Of a stretch of 9,342 bases of DNA, positions 1 to 6,248 are shown piece by piece (position 1 is the stretch's first letter; each line of letters opens with the position of its first letter). Source of the stretch: Prevotellaceae bacterium (GTDB lineage: Bacteria > Bacteroidota > Bacteroidia > Bacteroidales > Bacteroidaceae); NCBI GenBank assembly GCA_022508685.1, contig JAFLUS010000057.1:1-9342 (forward strand). Reading direction: 5' to 3'. Made by a program: the position numbers and the translations under genes. A model generated the notes under the pieces. The model was not told where the DNA came from. It saw nothing but the letters and a program-made list of their open reading frames with translations, and did not search any database.

Positions 1-1775
1 AGCCACTGGCGGTGGATGTCGTCGAGGTGGGGTGCAAGGCGGTCGTAGACAGTTTGCTGATAGTCGTTGAACCATGTGCGTTCCTCGGGCTGGAGCATGT
101 CGACGAGAATGGCGGAAGTGAGTATCGGGCAGAGCGTGAGTTGCTCAAACTGATAGTAAGGGCCGAATGTCCGACCTTCGCTGTCGGCACATTCGCGGAG
201 TTGGGCGTCGACCACCAGCATCGTGTTTTCGTGACGAACGCCGTGGCTGCCGGCAATGTAGATGCCGGGCTCATCCGTAATCGTCATACCGGGGACGAGT
301 GGCTGCGGCATATAGTTCATACGGAACTGGTGCGGGCCTTCGTGCACGTTGAGATAGGAACCGACACCATGCCCCGTGCCGTGCAGATAGTTGATGCCGT
401 ATTTCCACATCGGTTCACGTGCCAGTGCGTCGAGTTGGGTGCCGTAGGTGCCACGTGGGAAGACGGCGCGGGCGAGGTTAATCCATCCACGCAGAACGAG
501 CGTATAGTCGCGACATTCTTCGTGGGTAAGGTCGCCGAGCGGCAAAGTGCGCGTGATGTCGGTGGTGCCGTCGAGATATTGCCCACCGCTGTCGCAAAGC
601 AGCAGACCGCGAGGTGCGACCGATGCGTCGCTTTCGGGCGTCGGTTCGTAATGCACGATGGCACCATGGGCGGCATAGCCCATGATGGTTTCAAAACTTT
701 CGCCACGGAATAGCGGTTGAGCAGCACGCAGTTCGTAGAGGCGGCGGGCGAGTGTCAACTCCGTCTGCCCACCTTGCGGAATGGCTTCGAGCGCCCATTT
801 CATCCACTGCACCATGGCAATGCCGTCTTTGAGCATCGCACTGCGGTAGCCGCGGATTTCCGTCGGATTCTTCATGATTTTCATCAACGTCACAGGACAC
901 GTGCCGCAGACTTTCCGGCGCAGACTTTGTGCAATGCGCACGTTGGTCTTGTCGGGTTGGATGAGCACGCGCTGCTCCGTGAGGGCGAGGTCGTCGAATA
1001 TCTGCAGATAGGGTCGTATGTCGACGCCTGCATCGGCAAGGAACGTGCGCACGTCGTTGTCGACTTTCGCGCTGTCAATATAGAGCGTCGCTGCGTCGGG
1101 TGCCACGACGAGGTAACTGACGAAGAGGGGATTGTAATCAACGTCGGTGCCGCGCAGATTCAATGCCCACGCCACTTCGTCGAGCATGGAAACGACGACC
1201 GTGTCGGCACCTGCCGCCATTGTGGCTTGACGGATGCGTTGAAGTTTCGATGCAACGTCCTCGCCGGCATACTGAAGGTCGTGAATGGCGACGGGATGCT
1301 GCGGAATGGCCGGTCGGTCGCTCCAGATGCTGTCGTAGGGGTCGCCGACGGCGGTGAGCGAAAGGTGGCTGTCCAATTGCTGCGCCAGTGCATCGAACTC
1401 CGCGACGGTGAAGCAGGATGCATCCACTGCCACGCATGGTTGTGCACCGTTGGCTGCCAAGTGGGAATTGAGCCATTGCGCAATGGTTGGCGTCCCTTCG
1501 AGTCCCAATCGCTGAAGTTCGAAGGGCGTGCCTGCCAACTGCTGTTCGGCAGCGAGAAAATAGCGGTTATCCGTCCAAAGTGCGGCATTGTCGAGCGTCA
1601 CGACTGCCGTTCCGGCACTGCCGTTGAAGCCGCTAATCCATGCACGGCTGTGCCAATGCTGCGGCACGTATTCGCCGGAATGAGGGTCGGTGCTCGGAGT
1701 GACAAACGCGCTGATGCCGTTGTCGCGCATCCATGCACGGAGCGCGTCGACACGTTGTGTAATCATCGTATTCAT
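1..1775 (-). CDS. pepP: Xaa-Pro aminopeptidase (aminopeptidase P, M24B), C-terminal tip cut by the window edge
   Basis: Removes an N-terminal residue that precedes proline, probably in the cytoplasm, since no signal peptide is visible. The minus-strand frame is open from the ATG at 1775-1773 to the window edge, giving 591 residues and no stop; the protein starts MNTMITQRVDALRAWMRDNG. Two creatinase-like N-terminal domains (about 5-135 and 155-310) precede the pita-bread catalytic domain (about 315-530) and a short C-terminal extension. All five metal ligands are visible: D395 (CDSGGQY), D406 (TTDITRT), H469 in HGTGHGVGSYLNVHEGP, E502 (DEPGIY) and E516 (RHENTML). Their spacing (11, 63, 33, 14) resembles the three-domain animal XPNPEP1 type more than the shorter E. 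coli PepP. Family lengths suggest only a few residues are missing. An alternative start is the ATG at 1766-1764. The gene is divergent from the thioredoxin-like gene and has its own promoter. The long plus-strand reading frames over it are shadows. Confidence 0.96.
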   Translation of the reverse strand, partial: MNTMITQRVDALRAWMRDNGISAFVTPSTDPHSGEYVPQHWHSRAWISGFNGSAGTAVVTLDNAALWTDNRYFLAAEQQLAGTPFELQRLGLEGTPTIAQWLNSHLAANGAQPCVAVDASCFTVAEFDALAQQLDSHLSLTAVGDPYDSIWSDRPAIPQHPVAIHDLQYAGEDVASKLQRIRQATMAAGADTVVVSMLDEVAWALNLRGTDVDYNPLFVSYLVVAPDAATLYIDSAKVDNDVRTFLADAGVDIRPYLQIFDDLALTEQRVLIQPDKTNVRIAQSLRRKVCGTCPVTLMKIMKNPTEIRGYRSAMLKDGIAMVQWMKWALEAIPQGGQTELTLARRLYELRAAQPLFRGESFETIMGYAAHGAIVHYEPTPESDASVAPRGLLLCDSGGQYLDGTTDITRTLPLGDLTHEECRDYTLVLRGWINLARAVFPRGTYGTQLDALAREPMWKYGINYLHGTGHGVGSYLNVHEGPHQFRMNYMPQPLVPGMTITDEPGIYIAGSHGVRHENTMLVVDAQLRECADSEGRTFGPYYQFEQLTLCPILTSAILVDMLQPEERTWFNDYQQTVYDRLAPHLDDIHRQW

Positions 1776-1806
1776 AGAAATTCTGTCTTGAAATTTTCGT
1801 TTCGCA

Positions 1807-1840
1807 CAAAGTTAGGCATAAAGTTCGATAAATCAACAAA
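1807..1840 (-). promoter_or_regulatory. Bacteroidota-type promoter of the aminopeptidase gene
   Basis: Read on the minus strand, TAACTTTG (1814-1807) matches the -7 consensus TAnnTTTG. A TTTG at 1840-1837 lies 22 nt upstream, close to the usual 19-21. Transcription would begin near 1800, leaving a leader of about 25 nt before the ATG at 1775. A 10-bp inverted repeat brackets the -33 box. Confidence 0.72.
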
Positions 1841-1853
1841 TTCATCGAACTTT
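1820..1853. repeat. 10-bp inverted repeat over the aminopeptidase promoter, possible operator
   Basis: AAAGTTCGAT (1820-1829) and ATCGAACTTT (1844-1853) are perfect reverse complements with a 14-nt AT-rich spacer. One arm lies between the -7 and -33 boxes of the minus-strand promoter, and the -33 box itself is in the spacer. A dimeric regulator bound here could block RNA polymerase. As RNA it would be a weak hairpin, and it lies upstream of the predicted transcript start, so a DNA-binding site is the better reading. Confidence 0.45.
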
Positions 1854-1907
1854 CGGCGTTTTTCCAAGAAAATTGGCGACGAAGCGAAGTTTACACATTT
1901 TTTTCGC

Positions 1908-1915
1908 TACCTTTG
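1908..1915 (+). promoter_or_regulatory. -7 promoter box of the thioredoxin/yitT/carbonic anhydrase operon
   Basis: TACCTTTG matches TAnnTTTG exactly, and predicts a start near 1922 with a leader of about 40 nt before the ATG at 1963. No TTTG lies at the expected -33 distance, so the upstream half is weak or absent. A short inverted repeat (AGCGAA 1883-1888, TTCGCT 1903-1908) touches the box, but may be chance. Confidence 0.6.
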
Positions 1916-1962
1916 TGCAGTGTTTTATATTGATTTGAAACCTTAAACAAAGAACAACCGAT

Positions 1963-2400
1963 ATGAAGACAATGAAAGCAATGTTGGCCGTGCTGGCACT
2001 GATGTTGGCAAGCGTGGCAACGGCACAGACGGAAGGCGTGAAATTCGTAGAAGGAAAATCGCTGGCGCAAGTCATGGCGCAAGCCAAGAAAGAGGGGAAA
2101 CTGACGTTCGTAGATTGCTACACGACGTGGTGCGGCCCTTGCAAGATGATGGCGAACCGCGAATTTCCCAAGAAGGAAGCCGGCGACTATTTCAACGCCA
2201 AGTTCGTGTGTGCGAAATACGACATCGAAGCCGGAGAAGGCATCGAACTTGCCAAGAAGTATGACGTTCGCTCCATTCCCACGTTCCTCATTTTCAACAC
2301 GGAAGGCGAACTCATTCACCGCATGGTGGGTGCAAACGAAATCGGTGAATTTATCAAATCGGTGGAAGACGGTCTGAAGCAAGCCCAGTCGAACGACTGA
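1963..2400 (+). CDS. exported thioredoxin-fold protein with a CGPC active site
   Basis: A 145-residue protein. Residues 1-21 form a signal peptide (MKTMKAMLAVLALMLASVATA) ending in an A-T-A motif before Q22, so the mature protein should be periplasmic or envelope-attached; no lipobox cysteine is seen. The thioredoxin active site WCGPCK is at 56-61, and the cis-proline is P106 in RSIPTF. CGPC is typical of reducing thioredoxins; partners and direction of electron flow cannot be told from sequence. The segment before the active site (GKLTFVDCYTTWCGPC) resembles thioredoxin_7/DsbD C-terminal-like domains common in Bacteroidales. It is the first gene of a likely operon, with its -7 box about 50 nt upstream and yitT 15 nt downstream. 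An extra cysteine (C52) precedes the motif, and another is C83. The broad fold is certain; the physiological role is not. Confidence 0.93.
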   Translation: MKTMKAMLAVLALMLASVATAQTEGVKFVEGKSLAQVMAQAKKEGKLTFVDCYTTWCGPCKMMANREFPKKEAGDYFNAKFVCAKYDIEAGEGIELAKKYDVRSIPTFLIFNTEGELIHRMVGANEIGEFIKSVEDGLKQAQSND

Positions 2401-2415
2401 CGACATTCCCTTTAA

Positions 2416-3306
2416 GTGAAAAAGATGAAACTCAAACTTTGGCACGAATTGGAGGACTACATCGTCATCACATTCGGGCTTTTCCTCTATGCGCTCGGCT
2501 GGGCGGCATTCCTGCTGCCCTACGAAATCGCCTGCGGCGGGCTGACGGGTATTTCCGCCATCGTGTTCTATCTGACAGGCATCGAAATACAATACACCTA
2601 CTTTTGCGTCAATGCGCTGCTCATCCTCGTAGCCATCCGACTGCTCGGCTTCCGTTTCTGCATCAAGACCATCTACGGATTCACGATGCTGTCGGTCATC
2701 CTCGCAGCCTTGCAGATGCTGTTCAAGGACAGCGAAGGACACCTGCCACGCGTGCTCGGCGAAGACCAAGAATTCATGGCCTGCCTGTTGGGCGCAGGAC
2801 TGACGGGTGCAGGACTTGGGCTCATCTTCCAGCATCAAGGTTCGACGGGAGGCACCGACATCATTGCCGCCATCGTGAACAAATACCGCAACGTGTCGAT
2901 GGGACGCGCCATCCTCATCTGCGACGTCATCATCATTTCGTCGCTCTACTTCATCTTCAACGACTGGAAGCGCGTCATTTTCGGTTTCGTCACGATGTTC
3001 GTCCTCGCCTTCCTCATCGACTACGTGATGAGTTATGCCCACCAGTCCGTCCAGTTCTTCATCATCTCGAAGAAGCACGAGGAAATCCGCCAAGCCCTCA
3101 TTCATCGTCTCCACCGCGGAGCCACCATCCTTCACGGCATCGGCGCCTACAGCGGTGAAGACCAAGAAATCACGATGGTGGTGTGCCGCCGGCGCCAGTC
3201 CGTCGAAATCTTCCGCATGGTGCAAGACATCGACCCCACGGCATTCATCACACAGACGAAGGCCGCCGGCGTATATGGCGAAGGCTTCGACAGCATCAAG
3301 GTGTAA
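2416..3306 (+). CDS. YitT family membrane protein (YitT_membrane plus DUF2179)
   Basis: An inner-membrane protein of unknown function. It has hydrophobic segments at about 15-36, 40-56, 61-78, 84-103, 120-140, 165-182 and 187-206, then a soluble C-terminal domain (about 220-292) of the DUF2179 type. Family landmarks are the glycine-rich GGLTGIS (41-47) and GSTGGTDIIA (142-151) on membrane segments, and GATILHGIGAYSGEDQ leading the C-terminal domain. Length (296) is normal for the family. The longest reading starts at a GTG at 2416; the in-frame ATG at 2425, giving MKLKLWHELEDY, is an equally plausible start and costs three residues. It lies 15 nt after the thioredoxin-like gene and 42 nt before the carbonic anhydrase-like gene, with no promoter box in either gap, so the three are probably co-transcribed. 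Family assignment is strong; the transported substrate, if any, is unknown. Confidence 0.93.
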   Translation: MKKMKLKLWHELEDYIVITFGLFLYALGWAAFLLPYEIACGGLTGISAIVFYLTGIEIQYTYFCVNALLILVAIRLLGFRFCIKTIYGFTMLSVILAALQMLFKDSEGHLPRVLGEDQEFMACLLGAGLTGAGLGLIFQHQGSTGGTDIIAAIVNKYRNVSMGRAILICDVIIISSLYFIFNDWKRVIFGFVTMFVLAFLIDYVMSYAHQSVQFFIISKKHEEIRQALIHRLHRGATILHGIGAYSGEDQEITMVVCRRRQSVEIFRMVQDIDPTAFITQTKAAGVYGEGFDSIKV

Positions 3307-3348
3307 CACCCGCCTTGCCGATACAGAAAGAACAAAAACACTCAACCT

Positions 3349-3864
3349 ATGGCACTGATAAAGACAGTTTGCGGCCTGACGCCGAAATGGGGCGAAGGCT
3401 GCTATTTCTCGGAAAACGCCACGATTGTGGGCGACGTCACAATGGGCGACCAATGCACGGTGTGGTTCAATGCCGTCGTTCGCGGCGACGTGAACTACAT
3501 CCGCATCGGCAACCGCGTCAACATTCAAGACGGCTCGTGCCTGCACACACTCTACCAGAAGGCAGCCATCGAAATCGGCGACGACGTCACCATCGGTCAT
3601 AACGTCACACTGCACGGCTGCACCGTCAAGCGCTGCGCACTCATCGGAATGGGCGCCACCGTCCTCGACAACGCCGTCATCGGCGAAGGCGCAATCATTG
3701 CCGCCGGCGCACTCGTGCTGAAAGGCACGCAAGTGGGCGACGGCGAACTATGGGGAGGCGTACCCGCCAAATTCATCAAGAAAGTAGACCCCGACCAAGC
3801 ACGCGAACTCAATCAAGGCATTGCGCAGCACTACATCATGTATGCCGACTGGTATCGCGACTGA
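3349..3864 (+). CDS. gamma-class carbonic anhydrase-like protein (left-handed beta-helix, hexapeptide repeats)
   Basis: A 171-residue cytoplasmic protein made of hexapeptide repeats ([IV]-G-x(4) rungs, for example IVGDVTMGDQ and AVIGEGAIIAAGALV), with a C-terminal helix after about 145. The family forms trimers with a metal held between subunits. The three expected metal histidines are H66 (GSCLHTLY), H84 (TIGHNV) and H89 (TLHGC). R45 and D47 (RGDVNYIRIG), N58 and Q60 (NIQDGS) match residues conserved around the archaeal Cam site. The acidic loop carrying Cam's proton-shuttle glutamate is absent, as in the CamH/YrdA/PaaY branch. It may therefore hydrate CO2, or act on another small substrate; many YrdA-like proteins show little measured carbonic anhydrase activity. 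It is probably the last gene of the operon. No clear terminator follows; a repeat cluster begins about 30 nt downstream. Confidence 0.9.
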   Translation: MALIKTVCGLTPKWGEGCYFSENATIVGDVTMGDQCTVWFNAVVRGDVNYIRIGNRVNIQDGSCLHTLYQKAAIEIGDDVTIGHNVTLHGCTVKRCALIGMGATVLDNAVIGEGAIIAAGALVLKGTQVGDGELWGGVPAKFIKKVDPDQARELNQGIAQHYIMYADWYRD

Positions 3865-3895
3865 CACAAGCCCATTTTTCCGCCATTGCGAACCC

Positions 3896-4012
3896 CATTT
3901 TCGGCGTATGCGCAAACGTTTTCAGGCGTGCGCATACGCCTCTATACGCTTATGCATAAAACTAAAAACGTTTGTGCATACGCCGAAAAACGTTTATGCA
4001 TACGCCAAAATG
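3896..4012. repeat. cluster of ~22-nt repeats in direct and inverted orientation
   Basis: A unit close to AAAACGTTTRTGCATACGCC occurs in reverse at 3896-3922 and forward at 3964-3985 and 3986-4007, the two forward copies being exactly 22 nt apart. The reverse copy and the first forward copy match at 20 of 21 positions, so they can form a long stem with a loop of about 41 nt. The 9-mer GCATACGCC appears four times in about 104 bp (3903-3911 reverse; 3932-3940, 3976-3984 and 3998-4006 forward). Degenerate relatives (GGCGTGCGCATACGCC at 3925-3940, ACGCTTATGCAT at 3946-3957) fill the middle. There are no unique spacers of equal length, so this is not a CRISPR array. Short open frames across it look like translated repeat. 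Confidence 0.8.
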
Positions 4013-4077
4013 CAGTAATGCGTCAGAATTTTTTCGGTTTATAAATAGCAGAAAAAGAGGGATTTAGCATCGTGTGA

Positions 4078-4096
4078 AATTTTGCAGTGCAAAATT
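4078..4096. repeat. 19-nt perfect palindrome
   Basis: AATTTTGCA and TGCAAAATT flank a central G, giving 9+1+9 symmetry. It lies 70 nt before the -33 box of the RNA promoter and has no T-run after it, so an operator or a protein-binding site is more likely than a terminator. Function unknown. Confidence 0.5.
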
Positions 4097-4166
4097 CGTA
4101 AATGATGTCCTGCTTTATAAAGGTTCTTTCATGTTTGTAAATAATTGTGTTAAAATCAACGACTTT

Positions 4167-4198
4167 TTTGGCACATTATAGATAAATGCGTATTTTTG
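4167..4198 (+). promoter_or_regulatory. strong Bacteroidota promoter for the structured RNA
   Basis: TTTG at 4167-4170, a spacer of exactly 20 nt, and TATTTTTG at 4191-4198 fit the consensus TTTG-N19-21-TAnnTTTG at every fixed position. This is the best promoter in the window. It predicts a start near 4203-4206. No open reading frame of note begins soon after, which points to an RNA gene. Confidence 0.75.
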
Positions 4199-4204
4199 CA
4201 ACGC

Positions 4205-4382
4205 ATTGAGAAAATTCAATGCCATTTTTTGCTCAACCGCTGTCTGAATCACCACCTCAGGAATGCAAATGAGCAATGACAATTCTTGTAGGGAGAGCAC
4301 GTAGTGTGTGCAGACTTCCCCGTAAAGAATTGTGGCTTGTGGTGAGCCAAGACAGCGTATGGTGAAAGTCTGCGCTTTTTTT
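4205..4382 (+). ncRNA. probable small structured RNA, about 178 nt, 6S-like or Bacteroidales-1-like
   Basis: The interval begins just after a perfect promoter and ends in seven T residues (4376-4382). Between them the sequence folds into a long imperfect rod: 4238-4245 with 4350-4357 (8 bp), 4249-4255 with 4339-4345 (7 bp), a large asymmetric bubble (4256-4279 against 4333-4338), 4280-4287 with 4325-4332 (8 bp), 4291-4294 with 4317-4320, and an apical hairpin 4297-4300 with 4308-4311. A small 5' hairpin, CATTGA/TCAATG, spans 4204-4221. Length, long rod and central bubble resemble 6S RNA, which binds RNA polymerase. Promoter-plus-terminator boundaries also fit the published Bacteroidales-1 motif. 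Neither identity can be proved by eye. A competing 10-bp pairing, 4308-4317 with 4366-4375 next to the U-run, could be the terminator or a conformational switch. The minus strand lacks a matching promoter and T-run. Confidence 0.62.
4308..4382 (+). terminator. possible terminator of the structured RNA
   Basis: GTGCAGACTT (4308-4317) pairs with AAGTCTGCGC (4366-4375) over 10 bp including one G-U pair, directly followed by T7 and then GTTGTTT. The 48-nt loop is long for a terminator but contains its own small hairpin (TGGCT/AGCCA at 4333-4337 and 4345-4349). The pairing excludes the rod fold of the same RNA. Confidence 0.45.
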
Positions 4383-4395
4383 GTTGTTTAAGACA

Positions 4396-4435
4396 ATTGC
4401 GCAGTGGTCACATCGATGAGGCAATAGTGCGCAAT
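4396..4435. repeat. 8-bp inverted repeat around a CATCGATG palindrome
   Basis: ATTGCGCA (4396-4403) and TGCGCAAT (4428-4435) are perfect reverse complements separated by 24 nt that contain the palindrome CATCGATG (4411-4418). It begins 14 nt after the U-run of the structured RNA. It could be an operator or an extra stem of a read-through transcript. Confidence 0.4.
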
Positions 4436-4453
4436 AACTTAAATACAACATCT

Positions 4454-4513
4454 ATGAAACGGAATATCAACATCCTTGCATTTGTGTTGACGTCTTTCCC
4501 GAGAGATGGTTGA
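4454..4513 (+). CDS. 19-codon open frame of doubtful status
   Basis: ATG to TGA encodes MKRNINILAFVLTSFPRDG, which looks like the beginning of a signal peptide (basic N-terminus then a hydrophobic run) but stops at once. It may be a leader peptide, the remnant of a lost secreted protein, or chance. No good -7 box precedes it and no continuation was recognised in the following bases. Confidence 0.15.
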   Translation: MKRNINILAFVLTSFPRDG

Positions 4514-4541
4514 ATTCGTGTTAAAAAATCTTCCTTTCACG

Positions 4542-4560
4542 GGGCAAATGCCCATTTTTT
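4542..4560 (+). terminator. small hairpin with a T-run upstream of the nadB promoter
   Basis: GGGC (4542-4545), loop AAAT, GCCC (4550-4553), then A and T6. The stem is only 4 bp, but all G-C. It could stop read-through from the RNA gene before the nadB promoter at 4594. Confidence 0.35.
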
Positions 4561-4593
4561 GAGGGAAAGTGGCACGAGATGGATATTATTTTG

Positions 4594-4601
4594 TAACTTT
4601 G
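4594..4601 (+). promoter_or_regulatory. -7 promoter box of nadB
   Basis: TAACTTTG matches TAnnTTTG exactly, predicting a start near 4608 and a leader of about 21 nt. No TTTG is found at the -33 distance. The box lies inside an upstream in-frame extension that opens at an ATG at 4569, which argues that the true nadB start is the ATG at 4629. Confidence 0.65.
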
Positions 4602-4628
4602 CATCGATTACGTATAATCAGACACGTC

Positions 4629-6248
4629 ATGACACGTAAATTTGATTTTCTTATTATCGGCTCCGGTGTAGCCGGTATGAGTTATGCCTTGAAAGTGGCT
4701 CGGGCAAAGAAGGGCAAAATCGGTATCATCTGCAAGACGACGCTTGAGGAGGCCAATACGGCGAAGGCGCAGGGCGGAATTGCTTCGGTGACCAATTTGC
4801 TGGTCGACAATTTCGAAAAGCACATTGAGGATACGATGATTGCCGGCGACTACATCAGCGACCGCGAGGCCGTGGAGCAGGTGGTGCGCAATGCGCCGGA
4901 ACAGATTAGGGAACTCGTCGGGTGGGGTGTCAATTTCGACAAGAATGACGATGGCGACTTCGACCTTCATCGCGAGGGCGGACACAGCGAGTTCCGCATT
5001 CTCCACCATGCCGACGACACGGGGGCGGAAATCCAGCGCGGGCTGATGGCTGCCGTGCGTGCTTGTCCCGACATCGAAATCTTGGAAAATCATTTTGCCG
5101 TGGAAATCATCACGCAGCATCATCTCGGCATACGTGTCACGCGACGCACGCCCGACATCGAATGTTATGGTGCCTACGTGCTCAATCCCGACACGGGCAA
5201 GGTCGACACGTATCTGTCGAAAGTCACGCTGATGGCTACGGGCGGAACGGGGGCTATCTATGCGACGACGTCGAACCCCAACATTGCGACGGGCGACGGC
5301 ATTGCCATGGTGCATCGGGCGAAGGGCATCATCAAGGATATGGAGTTCGTGCAGTTCCACCCTACCGTGCTGTTCAATCCGAAGGAGACTCACCCTGCTT
5401 ACCTCATCACGGAGGCGATGCGCGGTTATGGTGGCATTCTGCGTCTGCCCAACGGCGAGGAGTTCATGCAGAAATATGATGAACGGCTGAGCCTTGCGCC
5501 GCGCGACATCGTGGCACGTGCCATCGACAACGAGATGAAAATCCATGCGCTCGACCACGTTTGTCTCGACGTGACGCATAAGGATGCCGAAGAGACGAAG
5601 CACCATTTCCCGAACATCTACGCGAAGTGTCTGTCTATCGGCATCGACATCACCAAGGACTATATTCCCGTTGCGCCTTCTGCCCATTACATGTGCGGAG
5701 GCATCAAGGTCGACCTCGACGGACAGAGCACCATTCGCCGGCTCTATGCCGTTGGCGAATGTTCGTGCACGGGCTTGCATGGGGGCAACCGCCTTGCCAG
5801 CAACTCGCTTATCGAGGCCGTCGTCTATGCCGATGCGGCTGCCAAGCATTCGCTGAGCGTGATGGATGACTATGATTTCAACGAAGCCGTACCGGAGTGG
5901 AACGACGAGGGCACGATGACGAACGAGGAGAAAGTGCTCATTGCGCAAGACGTGAAGGAAGTGGGACAAATCATGTCGACCTATGTCGGCATCGTCCGCA
6001 GCGACCTGCGCCTGCATCGCGCATGGGAGCGTCTCGACCTCCTTTATGAAGAGACGGAACACCTGTTCAAGCGCGTCAAGCCGACGAAGGACATTTGCGA
6101 ACTTCGCAACATGATTAACGTGGGCTACCTCATCACCCGACAGGCATTGGAACGCAAGGAGAGCCGCGGACTCCACTACACGGTGGACTATGCCCGCCAT
6201 GCTCTCGACAACGAAAAGACGGTCAATCCCTTCAAGTCGAAAATCTGA
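4629..6248 (+). CDS. nadB: L-aspartate oxidase (quinolinate synthesis, NAD pathway)
   Basis: An FAD enzyme that oxidises L-aspartate to iminoaspartate, which NadA condenses with dihydroxyacetone phosphate to give quinolinate. In anaerobes fumarate can replace oxygen as electron acceptor. The 539-residue protein from ATG 4629 matches E. coli NadB (540). The dinucleotide-binding GSGVAG is at 11-16, and TAKAQGGIAS follows near 44-53. Residues equivalent to the E. coli active site are present: E116 (REGGHS), H244 (QFHPT), R292 (APRDIVAR), H353 (SAHYMCGG) and R388 (GGNRLASNSL). The E. coli numbers are 121, 244, 290, 351 and 386. Close relatives are the succinate dehydrogenase/fumarate reductase flavoproteins, but the length and EGGHS segment favour NadB. 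A longer start at 4569 would add 20 residues upstream of the Rossmann strand and overlap the promoter, so it is rejected. nadA and nadC are not adjacent. Confidence 0.95.
   Translation: MTRKFDFLIIGSGVAGMSYALKVARAKKGKIGIICKTTLEEANTAKAQGGIASVTNLLVDNFEKHIEDTMIAGDYISDREAVEQVVRNAPEQIRELVGWGVNFDKNDDGDFDLHREGGHSEFRILHHADDTGAEIQRGLMAAVRACPDIEILENHFAVEIITQHHLGIRVTRRTPDIECYGAYVLNPDTGKVDTYLSKVTLMATGGTGAIYATTSNPNIATGDGIAMVHRAKGIIKDMEFVQFHPTVLFNPKETHPAYLITEAMRGYGGILRLPNGEEFMQKYDERLSLAPRDIVARAIDNEMKIHALDHVCLDVTHKDAEETKHHFPNIYAKCLSIGIDITKDYIPVAPSAHYMCGGIKVDLDGQSTIRRLYAVGECSCTGLHGGNRLASNSLIEAVVYADAAAKHSLSVMDDYDFNEAVPEWNDEGTMTNEEKVLIAQDVKEVGQIMSTYVGIVRSDLRLHRAWERLDLLYEETEHLFKRVKPTKDICELRNMINVGYLITRQALERKESRGLHYTVDYARHALDNEKTVNPFKSKI

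Larger units (their letters stand above)
3865..4628. other. 764-base intergenic region with repeats, a probable RNA gene and the nadB promoter
   Basis: No convincing protein gene is present. In order it holds: a repeat cluster (3896-4012), an AT-rich stretch, a 19-nt palindrome (4078-4096), a strong promoter (4167-4198), a folded RNA with a U-run (about 4205-4382), an inverted repeat (4396-4435), a 19-codon open frame (4454-4513), a tiny hairpin with a T-run (4542-4560) and the nadB -7 box (4594-4601). Overall composition is more AT-rich than the flanking genes. Confidence 0.85.

Noticed and set aside
1883..1908. A 6-bp inverted repeat AGCGAA/TTCGCT touching the thioredoxin -7 box as an operator
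   Set aside because: Six base pairs with a 14-nt spacer is easily a chance match, and nothing else supports it.
12..1946. Plus-strand open frames of 233 and 409 codons over the aminopeptidase
   Set aside because: They are shadows of the minus-strand M24 gene, whose metal-site motifs are all present in its own frame.
1891..3732. A 613-codon open frame on the minus strand across the thioredoxin, yitT and carbonic anhydrase genes
   Set aside because: Same cause: antisense shadow of three real genes, with skewed composition and no recognisable domain.
3896..4012. A CRISPR-like array
   Set aside because: The repeats occur in both orientations, adjacent copies have no unique spacer, and no cas genes are present.
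4115..4451. Short minus-strand open frames (61 and 64 codons) in the intergenic region
   Set aside because: No promoter box, no recognisable motif, and they lie antisense to the folded RNA.
4569..4628. A 20-residue N-terminal extension of NadB from the ATG at 4569
   Set aside because: It overlaps the nadB -7 box, lies upstream of the predicted transcript start, and would displace the usual NadB N-terminus, which begins a few residues before the first beta strand.
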